Both the position numbers and the translations under genes were made by a program. A stretch of 17,332 nucleotides of DNA from contig URGO01000055.1 of assembly GCA_900547435.1 (NCBI GenBank), positions 1-17,332 on the forward strand, written 5' to 3'. Origin of the DNA: an uncultured Parabacteroides sp. (GTDB lineage Bacteria > Bacteroidota > Bacteroidia > Bacteroidales > Tannerellaceae). The notes below the pieces were generated by a model that saw only the letters and a list, made by a program, of their open reading frames with translations, was not told the DNA's origin and did not search any database. How positions within the stretch are numbered: the stretch's first letter is position 1; each line of letters begins with the position of its first letter. This document shows positions 7,790-14,299 of the stretch, one piece after another.

Positions 7790-8926
7790 ATGAAAATTTT
7801 GAAATACATAATGCTCTTTGCCGTGCTGGCTGGTTTTGCCGCTTGCGATAGCGATGGCGAAGTAAGGCATTTAGGCGTAACAGCCGTTAAGACATTATAT
7901 GCGCCCGACAACGGTGAAGCTGTTGTTTTGCAATCATCAGCTTCTGCGTCTCTTTATTTTGAATGGGAACCGGCATTGGCCGAAGATGGCGGTGCGGTGT
8001 TGTATGAAATCGGATTCTCCTTGGAAGGCGGAGACTTGGCTTCGCCCGATACTCTGATTGCTGCTGATAACAACGGGGCGGAGAATCATGCGACTATCAC
8101 ACACAAGACTTTGAATCAGATTGCTGCTGAGCTGGGCGTGGGTTCCGGTGAAACAGCTACCTTGAAATGGACGGTATTCTCTTCTAAGGGTATCAATCCG
8201 GTAAAGGCAGAAGAGGAACGCACATTGACCTTGACCCGTCTGACCGGTTTTGCGAATATTCCGAGCGAAGTGTACATCACCGGTGAAGCTACTGAAGGCG
8301 GCGCTGATTTGGCGAGTGCTTTAAAGATGAAGCGATTGGCGGATGGTGAGTTCGAAATCTATACGAAGCTGACCGCAGGGCAGTCTTTCCATTTCGCAAA
8401 CGGAACTTCTGACGCTTCAACGACCTACTCTACGGCAGATGGCAAGATTGTGGAAGCCGGAACTTCGACCGTGGCTACGGAAGGTGTTTATCGTATCACG
8501 TTGGACTTCAACACCAGCATCTGTACCTATACGTTGGTAACACGGATTGGTTTCTATTTCTGTCCGAACGATGAGGTATTGTTTGATTTGAACTACATGG
8601 GTAATGGGGTGTTCCAGGCCGACAATACCGTAACCTTCAAGGAAGAAAGCTGGGGACGTGACGAGCGTTACAAGTTCAGAATGTTTATCAAGGAAAATAA
8701 CGGAACGGCTGAAGAGCGTGAAGTGGAATGGGGTACGCTGAATGCAACCGATTCTCAACCTACCGCAGACAGTCCGGACTCTTATTATTATCTCCAATTG
8801 TTCGAGACAACATCGCAATGGGACAATAAGTGGAAATTGATGAGCATCTATGATGGTGTTCCGGCAATCTTCACACTTTATTTGTCTGCCGATGGCGATT
8901 ATACACATAGTGTTGAATTTAAATAA
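7790..8926 (+). CDS. SusE/SusF-type outer-membrane glycan-binding lipoprotein (copy 1)
   Basis: A probable surface glycan-binding protein that helps capture mannan for the SusC/SusD pair. The 378 residues begin with a lipoprotein signal ending GFAAC (cysteine C19), then an N-terminal SusE-type immunoglobulin-like domain at about 22-150 (QSSASASLYFEWEPA, then TLKWTVFSSKGIN). Next come two beta-rich carbohydrate-binding-like modules: one at about 160-250 starting near PSEVYITGEATEGG, the other at about 255-378 with GFYFCPNDEVLFDL and the tryptophans in KEESWGRDERYKF and QWDNKWKL. Aromatic residues of this kind usually stack on sugars. It lies 40 bases after the SusD gene and is a close paralog of the next gene. 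Binding specificity cannot be read from the sequence. Confidence 0.87.
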   Translation: MKILKYIMLFAVLAGFAACDSDGEVRHLGVTAVKTLYAPDNGEAVVLQSSASASLYFEWEPALAEDGGAVLYEIGFSLEGGDLASPDTLIAADNNGAENHATITHKTLNQIAAELGVGSGETATLKWTVFSSKGINPVKAEEERTLTLTRLTGFANIPSEVYITGEATEGGADLASALKMKRLADGEFEIYTKLTAGQSFHFANGTSDASTTYSTADGKIVEAGTSTVATEGVYRITLDFNTSICTYTLVTRIGFYFCPNDEVLFDLNYMGNGVFQADNTVTFKEESWGRDERYKFRMFIKENNGTAEEREVEWGTLNATDSQPTADSPDSYYYLQLFETTSQWDNKWKLMSIYDGVPAIFTLYLSADGDYTHSVEFK

Positions 8927-8938
8927 TCGAAGTACATC

Positions 8939-10081
8939 ATGAAAAAAATAGTTTCAAAACTAATGTTCCTCGCATCTTTGGCTATCGCGTTTGCCGGATG
9001 CGATGATAATATGGGTGACACGGACAACCGCCTGGCAGCTTCGAACGGAATCATCGAGCCGGCCGACGGGACATCGGTCGTACTGGAAACCTCGGCTTCG
9101 GCAAGTACCTATTTCGAATGGGAATATGTTAATCCGGAAGAGGCCGGAACAGTAATTTACCAAATCGCGTTCGATACGGAAAGCGGGGACTTCTCCAAGC
9201 CGATTTATATGCTTTATTCCGATAATAATGGATTAAAGAATTGTGCGACAATCTCGCATCAGACCTTGAACGATATCGCGGCTAAGGCAGGGATAACCTC
9301 TTCGGCTACGGGGACTATCAAGTGGACGGTATTCTCAGCAAAAGGCATGAACTCGGTGAAGTCACCAGTGGAAAACCGCTTGACCATTACTCGTCTGGCC
9401 GGATTTGATGTTGTTCCTATTGATGTATTCGTTACCGGTGAAGCTTCGGAAGGCGGTACTGATCTGGCTTCCGCTCAGCGCATGAAAGCTACGGCTAACG
9501 GCGAATTTGAAGTTTATACGCAATTGAAAGCCGGACAGCCTTATTATTTCGCAAATAGTAATTCCGGAACGCCTACGACTTATTCTACTTCTGACGGATT
9601 GATTCTGGAAGGCGGAACCTCTACGGTCGAGACAGATGGTATCTATCGCATCACCTTGAACTTCAATACCGGTGCATGTACCTATTCGTTGGTAACCGGA
9701 ATCGGGTTCTATTTCTGTCCGACGGATGAAGTCCTGTTCGATTTGGATTATATCGGTGGAGGTGTATTCCAGGCCAAAGGTACCGTAACCTTCAAGGAAG
9801 AAAGCTGGGGATTAGACCAGCGTTATAAGTTCCGTATGACGATGAAGGATAATGGCGGAGCCGGTGAGGAGACTACTTACGAGTGGGGTACGGTAGATGC
9901 TTCTATCGACAATGCGCCGACTGCATCCAGCCCGGAAGACTATTATTACGTACAGCTTCTTTCTAACTTGACGCAGTGGGATAACAAGTGGAAACTGATG
10001 GATCAGTTCAACGGAGTAGAGGCTACTTATACGTTATACCTGACCGCTGATGGTGAATACACGCACTCCGTTACTTTATAA
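8939..10081 (+). CDS. SusE/SusF-type outer-membrane glycan-binding lipoprotein (copy 2)
   Basis: A second probable surface glycan-binding protein with the same plan as copy 1: lipoprotein signal ending AFAGC (C21), an N-terminal SusE-type domain (ETSASASTYFEWEYV, then IKWTVFSAKGMNSVK), and two beta modules. The 380 residues align with copy 1 almost end to end. Over the 45 residues from GFYFCP to YKFRM, 37 are identical by my count. The N-terminal domain and the stretch after KFRM have diverged more. The start codon is 12 bases after the copy 1 stop codon, so the pair arose by tandem duplication and is translated from one mRNA. The two may bind different parts of a branched mannan, as tandem Sus binding proteins do elsewhere; that is inference. 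Confidence 0.87.
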   Translation: MKKIVSKLMFLASLAIAFAGCDDNMGDTDNRLAASNGIIEPADGTSVVLETSASASTYFEWEYVNPEEAGTVIYQIAFDTESGDFSKPIYMLYSDNNGLKNCATISHQTLNDIAAKAGITSSATGTIKWTVFSAKGMNSVKSPVENRLTITRLAGFDVVPIDVFVTGEASEGGTDLASAQRMKATANGEFEVYTQLKAGQPYYFANSNSGTPTTYSTSDGLILEGGTSTVETDGIYRITLNFNTGACTYSLVTGIGFYFCPTDEVLFDLDYIGGGVFQAKGTVTFKEESWGLDQRYKFRMTMKDNGGAGEETTYEWGTVDASIDNAPTASSPEDYYYVQLLSNLTQWDNKWKLMDQFNGVEATYTLYLTADGEYTHSVTL

Positions 10082-10122
10082 TAGGACGGAATAGTTAGGT
10101 AGATGTGTTGAAACAACAAAAG

Positions 10123-10164
10123 CACAGAGTCACGGAGATTTGGATCTCCGGTGGCTCCGTGTTT
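10123..10164. repeat. Palindromic intergenic hairpin (copy 1), before GH76
   Basis: The left arm CACAGAGTCACGGAG (10123-10137) pairs imperfectly with CTCCGGTGGCTCCGTG (10146-10161). The tip GGAGAT/ATCTCC closes a TTGG loop at 10140-10143 with perfect pairing. A related hairpin lies after the GH76 gene. The right arm is followed by GTTT but no long T run, so it is a weak terminator at best and may instead stabilise mRNA or adjust expression within the operon. Confidence 0.75.
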
Positions 10165-10206
10165 GATTTAGGACACACACTTTTCATATAAACAAAAACA
10201 GATACA

Positions 10207-11331
10207 ATGAAGAAGTTTTTATATTTCCTGCTTCTGCCTCTCCTCTTCTGTGCTTGTAGCGATGATGAGGAAGGAACGACTACCGATCCTGCCGACGAGT
10301 ACCGTATTGACTGGTATGCCGCGGCTGATAGTAGTTCGACCGCCCTGCTGAATCATTTCTGGAATGCGGGAAGCCGTTATTTCAATTATGATAGCAATGG
10401 TAATACGCAATTCCATTATTGGCCTCAGGCTCATGCTTTGGATGTGTTGCTGGATGCTTATCTGCGCACAGACAATGCTCTTTATTCCAACTATTTCGAC
10501 CAATGGTTTGAAGGCGTAAGGGCGGCTAACGGTAATTCTTTTCTGAATACTTTTTATGATGACATGGAATGGAATGCGTTGGCTATCCTGCGTGCTTATC
10601 AAGCTACGGGTGAACAGAAGTATAAGGATGCCGTTCTGGAGATTTGGCAAGACATCAAGACCGGATGGAACGAGCAGGCCGGTGGAGGAATCGCTTGGAA
10701 GAAAGACCAGCTGTATAGTAAAAATGCTTGTTCGAATGGACCGGCATGTATCCTTGCAGCACGCCTGTACCAGGAGTTTGGTGATGAGGAGGACCGCGAG
10801 TGGGCTTCCCGAATTTATGATTGGGAGAAAAGTACGCTTTTCAATGCGAACAACGGAGCGGTAGCCGATAACATCAACGCTAATACGGGTGAGATAAATA
10901 CCGGTTGGGTGTTTACCTATAATCAAGGAACATTTGTAGGTGCAGCCGTTGAATTGTTTAAGATTACCAACCAGCGCGCCTATCTGAATGATGCCATCCT
11001 TGCGGCGGACTATACCATCAGTACGTTGGTCAGCAATTCCATCCTGAAAGATGAAGGAAATGGAGACGGAGGTCTGTTTAAAGGAATATTTGTTCGTTAC
11101 TTTACAGAGTTGATTCAGCAAGATCGTCTGGAGGCTTCAACGGCCAGAAGATATATCCAGTTCCTGACTCAGAATGCAGAGACATTGTGGGAGTCCGGAA
11201 CCGCCAAACCGGCTGTATTGTTCGGTACCAATTGGCAAAATGCTCCGGCAGGCTCAACCGGTCTGACCGAGCAACTGAGCGGATGTATGCTTATCGAGGC
11301 CATGGCGAAGATAGACGCGCTTGCAGAATGA
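10207..11331 (+). CDS. GH76 endo-alpha-1,6-mannanase lipoprotein
   Basis: Cuts the alpha-1,6-linked mannose backbone of fungal-type mannan. The 374 residues begin with a short lipoprotein signal ending FCAC (cysteine C17). The next residues are SDDEE, which match the S-(D/E)3 lipoprotein export signal described in Bacteroides, so the enzyme is probably on the outside of the cell. The catalytic domain covers about 32-371 and is the alpha/alpha barrel of the family. The paired aspartates of the active site are D118 and D119 in FYDDMEW, followed by NALAILRAY. NGPACILAARLY and NTGWVFTYNQGTFVGAA are also typical of GH76. Length is normal for a single-domain member. It lies 125 bases after the SusE-like genes with a hairpin in the gap and no visible promoter, so it is read as part of the operon. 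Together with GH92 it is the main evidence for an alpha-mannan substrate. Confidence 0.94.
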   Translation: MKKFLYFLLLPLLFCACSDDEEGTTTDPADEYRIDWYAAADSSSTALLNHFWNAGSRYFNYDSNGNTQFHYWPQAHALDVLLDAYLRTDNALYSNYFDQWFEGVRAANGNSFLNTFYDDMEWNALAILRAYQATGEQKYKDAVLEIWQDIKTGWNEQAGGGIAWKKDQLYSKNACSNGPACILAARLYQEFGDEEDREWASRIYDWEKSTLFNANNGAVADNINANTGEINTGWVFTYNQGTFVGAAVELFKITNQRAYLNDAILAADYTISTLVSNSILKDEGNGDGGLFKGIFVRYFTELIQQDRLEASTARRYIQFLTQNAETLWESGTAKPAVLFGTNWQNAPAGSTGLTEQLSGCMLIEAMAKIDALAE

Positions 11332-11399
11332 GATTTGTTTTTAATTCTTTATACCATATATAATAAGCATTAAGGAGTGTGTGTCAAAATGGGTGAAAA

Positions 11400-11464
11400 C
11401 ACAGAGTCCCGGAGGCATGGTCTTTTCAGAAATGAATTTTCTGTGTCTCTGTGGCTCCGTGTTT
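11400..11464. repeat. Palindromic intergenic hairpin (copy 2), after GH76
   Basis: The arms CACAGAGTCCCGGAG (11400-11414) and CTCTGTGGCTCCGTG (11447-11461) are close to those of the hairpin before GH76: 14 of 15 left-arm bases agree, and GTGGCTCCGTGTTT is shared exactly. The loop differs and holds its own small hairpin, CAGAAA pairing with TTTCTG near 11427-11443. The arms are conserved while the loop is not, so the structure seems to be what is kept. Confidence 0.7.
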
Positions 11465-11526
11465 AACTTCCCGCATAGGGGCTACTCTCTATTGGAAAAT
11501 ATTACAAAATCAAAATATCAAGCAAA

Positions 11527-13674
11527 ATGAAAAACTATTTATTAGCAGGCTTACTCACGCTTGGGATTTGCTCAAGTTGCCAGTCCGATAAGAAACTGAC
11601 CGATTATGTGAATCCCTTCTTGGGGACCGCAACCCTTTGGGAAAAAGCGGATTTAGGATATGAACGGCATTGGACGACGAGGACATGGGGGGCCGAGGTA
11701 TTTCCCGGGTCATCTGTTCCCAACGCTATGGTGCAGCTCAGTCCGATAACCATGTTCCGGAGCGGAGCCGGATATCAATACGAAGATACGCTTATTTACG
11801 GATTCTCGCATACCAACAAAGGGCATTGGAATCTTCTTCATCTGCCGATACTTCCTGTTACAGATGGATTTGCGCCGAGTGATTATTGCTCCGGTTATTC
11901 GCACGATAACGAATCGGCCGCTCCGGGGTATTATCAGGTCTTCCTCAAACGCTATGGCGTTAATGCGGAACTGACCTCCACGTTGCGGTGCGCTTATCAT
12001 AAATACACTTTCCCGAATGATGCAGATAAGAAATTATTGATAGATATTACTCGTACCAATAATCCGGTACGTGATTATAGTATCAAGCAGGAAGATGATT
12101 ATACCTTCTCCGGAAATCAGGATGCGGAAGGTAATATCCGTTTTTATGCCGTATCTAACTATAAGATTAAAGATATCATCAACCTGAAGGATAGCGGGCA
12201 TGAAGTATATATAGTGAATTATGCCGATAGCAAAGGCGGAAAACCGTTGGAAGTGAAAATCGGTTTCTCGTTTGTCAGCGTAGAGAATGCCAAGATGAAC
12301 TTGGAAGCGGAAATGCAGGATAAGAACTTCAATCAGGTACGCGATGAAGCCAGCGAGACCTGGGAAAATCTCTTGTCGAAGATACAAGTGGAAGGTGGTA
12401 CCGAACGTGAAAAGGGTATCTTCTATTCTTGCCTTTACCGTTCTTTCCTTTGGCCGGCGCTGCGTAGCGATGTGAATGGCGAGTATACCGATGTACAAGG
12501 CAATGTATGCAATAATGGGTTCCGCTATTATACCAATCCTTCCTTCTGGGACGATTACCGAAACAAACTGATTCTTTTGGGAATGATTTCACCGGACGTG
12601 ACGACTGATGTGATTAAGTCTATTACCGATAAAGGGGAGAAGAGCAACGGGTATATGCCTACTTTCTTCCACGGTGACCATGCCTCTACTTTTGTAGCCG
12701 GAAATTGGTTGCGCGGTATTCGGGATTTTGACCTGAACCGGGCTTATCAATTGCTCCTGAAGAATGCCACCGTACCCGGAAAGGGCGGACGTCCTTATTT
12801 GGACGAATATATTGCTCAAGGATGGATTGCCGAGAAAGATACGACCAATGTGCCTACTTGGGATGAATACAAGGCGGCAGTAACCAAAACGGTCGAGTAT
12901 GCTTATGATGATTATGCAACGGCGCTGATTGCGGATGAGTTGGGCGATGCCGCCAATCGTGACCTGCTGTTGCAACGCTCCAACAACTACAAGAATCTGT
13001 TCGATCCTTCAACCGGATTCTGGCGGGGTAAGATTGCGGACGGGAGCTGGATTAAGGATTTCGACCCCTATTATCCCTATTTTGCATATATGTATCGTGA
13101 GGCAAATGCCTGGCAATCGCTTTTCTTCGCTCCGCATGACCCGGAAGGCATGATTAAGCTTTATCCTTCGGAAGCTGCGGTCGAGGCTAAGTTGGATTCG
13201 CTCTTTACCGAGCCGTGGCGGAATTATGAGGTGCACAACCTGACCGGTTTCATCGGCAACTATTGCCATGGTAACCAGCCGGACCATAGCGTGCCTTATA
13301 CCTATTATTTTATCGGGAAGCAGGAGAAATCGCAGGCTGTGCTGGATAGTATCATGAATCATTATTATGACATGGGGAAAGAGCATCTGGCCTATGCCGG
13401 AATGGACGATGCCGGCGAGATGTCAGCCTGGTATGTATTCAACGCAATGGGTATCTATACCTATTCGCCGGCAGACCCGGAATATATTGTGAGTGTTCCC
13501 TTGTTCGATAAGGTACATTTCACGTTAGACCCGCAGACAACCTTTACGATTACCCGACAAGGTACGGGACGTAAAATCAAAGATATCACCTATGACGGAC
13601 AAAAGATAGATGGATGGTTCGTATCGCACGACCTGCTCCGTCAAGGGAAAGAGCTTATCATCACTACAGAGTAA
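11527..13674 (+). CDS. GH92 exo-alpha-mannosidase lipoprotein
   Basis: A calcium-dependent inverting alpha-mannosidase that would strip alpha-linked mannose from side chains or oligosaccharides. The 715 residues start with a lipoprotein signal ending CSSC (C18), then QSDKKLTDYVNPFLGTAT, the classic start of a GH92. The N-terminal beta-sandwich covers about 25-270 and the (alpha/alpha)6 catalytic domain the rest. Landmarks are GFSHT at 92-96, SLY-type CLYRSFLWPA, the probable general acid E525 in YREANAWQ, the sugar-site motif GNQPDH around 582-587, and the aspartates D627/D628 in GMDDAGEMSAWY. The last two motifs and NKGHW after GFSHT differ from the forms I recall as commonest (GNEPSHH, GNED or GDED, HLSG), so it may be a divergent subgroup and its linkage preference is uncertain. 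There is no S-(D/E)3 export signal after the cysteine, so a periplasmic location is more likely. It is the last gene of the operon, before a terminator. Confidence 0.95.
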   Translation: MKNYLLAGLLTLGICSSCQSDKKLTDYVNPFLGTATLWEKADLGYERHWTTRTWGAEVFPGSSVPNAMVQLSPITMFRSGAGYQYEDTLIYGFSHTNKGHWNLLHLPILPVTDGFAPSDYCSGYSHDNESAAPGYYQVFLKRYGVNAELTSTLRCAYHKYTFPNDADKKLLIDITRTNNPVRDYSIKQEDDYTFSGNQDAEGNIRFYAVSNYKIKDIINLKDSGHEVYIVNYADSKGGKPLEVKIGFSFVSVENAKMNLEAEMQDKNFNQVRDEASETWENLLSKIQVEGGTEREKGIFYSCLYRSFLWPALRSDVNGEYTDVQGNVCNNGFRYYTNPSFWDDYRNKLILLGMISPDVTTDVIKSITDKGEKSNGYMPTFFHGDHASTFVAGNWLRGIRDFDLNRAYQLLLKNATVPGKGGRPYLDEYIAQGWIAEKDTTNVPTWDEYKAAVTKTVEYAYDDYATALIADELGDAANRDLLLQRSNNYKNLFDPSTGFWRGKIADGSWIKDFDPYYPYFAYMYREANAWQSLFFAPHDPEGMIKLYPSEAAVEAKLDSLFTEPWRNYEVHNLTGFIGNYCHGNQPDHSVPYTYYFIGKQEKSQAVLDSIMNHYYDMGKEHLAYAGMDDAGEMSAWYVFNAMGIYTYSPADPEYIVSVPLFDKVHFTLDPQTTFTITRQGTGRKIKDITYDGQKIDGWFVSHDLLRQGKELIITTE

Positions 13675-13707
13675 CTTAATCTATAAGATTTTTGGGTAAA
13701 AGAATCA

Positions 13708-13748
13708 AATCCCGGAGGGTGCGTGAGTATCTTTCGGGATTATTTTTT
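13708..13748 (+). terminator. Intrinsic terminator of the mannan operon
   Basis: AATCCCG (13708-13714) pairs with CGGGATT (13735-13741), and the stem continues inward through 13715-13718 with 13731-13734 (two G-U pairs). It is followed by ATTTTTT. It begins 33 bases after the GH92 stop codon and closes the operon. Confidence 0.8.
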
Positions 13749-13844
13749 ATATGATTGCGCCTACTTCGTGTTCATAAGCCTTCCCTTCAGGATAGGTTTA
13801 GTGTTTTTATCCTCCAAATCTACCCTTTTTGTATAGAAAACCCC

Positions 13845-13852
13845 TATATTTG
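13845..13852 (+). promoter_or_regulatory. Weak second -7-like element
   Basis: TATATTTG matches TAnnTTTG but has no TTG at the right distance: the nearest leaves a spacer of 13 bases. It is probably chance in AT-rich DNA or a minor upstream start. The rest of 13750-13870 shows nothing else that I can support. Confidence 0.15.
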
Positions 13853-13873
13853 GAAAAAATTATCCCATTTCTC

Positions 13874-13903
13874 TTGCATATTCATTTTTCCTCCTTACCT
13901 TTG
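13874..13903 (+). promoter_or_regulatory. Strong Bacteroides-type promoter for the structured RNA
   Basis: TTG (13874-13876) and TACCTTTG (13896-13903) are separated by exactly 19 bases, fitting the Bacteroidetes primary-sigma consensus TTG-N19-21-TAnnTTTG. It is the best promoter in the window. The start of transcription should fall at about 13906-13909, just at the base of the first RNA hairpin. Confidence 0.75.
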
Positions 13904-13905
13904 CA

Positions 13906-14199
13906 GTGATTCCGCAGCGGATAGCGTTCCGCGATAGGGAGTCACTTATTACATATTGTAAGCATTTTACGAGGATTATTCCAGTATTAGAAATCCGGAA
14001 AATTTTTAAACACAACGGAATAATGAACAGTAAATGCTTGCGCTTGGTACGTATTTGGTTTGATTTCTCATTATTATTTTAATAAAGGGAATTGTCTCAT
14101 ATCGTACAAGCGCGGGCTGTTGTTCTATTATTGTTGTGTGGGCTATTTTTCCGGATGCCTTAATACTGATAGTAGACAACGTAGCCCGCGCTTTTTTTT
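13906..14199 (+). ncRNA. Structured RNA of about 290 nt, unidentified (sRNA or leader of the next gene)
   Basis: From promoter to terminator the stretch has four nested or stacked helices. Hairpin 1: 13906-13913 with 13938-13945, with inner stem GCGGA/TCCGC (13917-13921 with 13928-13932). Hairpin 2: 13958-13970 with 14030-14041, one bulged T, enclosing ATTATTCC/GGAATAAT (13975-13982 with 14017-14024). Stem 3: CGCTTGGTACG (14041-14051) with CGTACAAGCG (14103-14112), one bulged G. Stem 4 is the terminator, 14109-14118 with 14183-14192. Stems 3 and 4 share bases 14109-14112. I see no signs of tmRNA, RNase P RNA, SRP RNA or 6S RNA. It could be a free small RNA or an attenuating leader for the gene at 14300. 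The two short open frames in this region overlap promoter and hairpins and have no protein-like features. Confidence 0.55.
14109..14199 (+). terminator. Very strong intrinsic terminator with long stem
   Basis: AGCGCGGGCT (14109-14118) pairs perfectly with AGCCCGCGCT (14183-14192). The stem continues with GTTGT/ACAAC (14119-14123 with 14176-14180, across a two-base bulge) and a further run at 14125-14133 with 14167-14175 containing G-U pairs. A run of eight Ts follows (14192-14199). It lies 100 bases before the next start codon, so the gene there needs readthrough or a separate promoter that I cannot see. The nearest candidates in 14200-14299 are imperfect, such as TACGTTTT directly before the ATG. 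Confidence 0.85.
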
Positions 14200-14299
14200 A
14201 TGCTTGTTCATAAGCGGGAAGTTGTTTATAGACTTCGTAAAATTGGATTGTTGAACACTTTTAATCAATTATTTATTAACAATTTAATTATTACGTTTT

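Noticed and set aside
10123..10164. Main terminator of the operon before GH76
   Set aside because: The hairpin lacks a proper T run and no promoter is seen before GH76, so the gene is most simply part of the same operon.
10219..11121. A 300-codon open frame on the minus strand
   Set aside because: It lies wholly opposite the GH76 gene, has no signal or family motif, and its translation looks like antisense of a coding strand; GH76 has clear catalytic motifs.
13755..13937. Small open frame of 60 codons after the operon terminator
   Set aside because: It runs through the strong promoter and the first RNA hairpin and has no signal peptide or ribosome-site support.
14060..14254. Small open frame of 64 codons inside the structured RNA
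   Set aside because: It crosses the full terminator stem and T run, so a transcript covering it would usually end early; composition is not protein-like. A leader peptide is not excluded but has no support.
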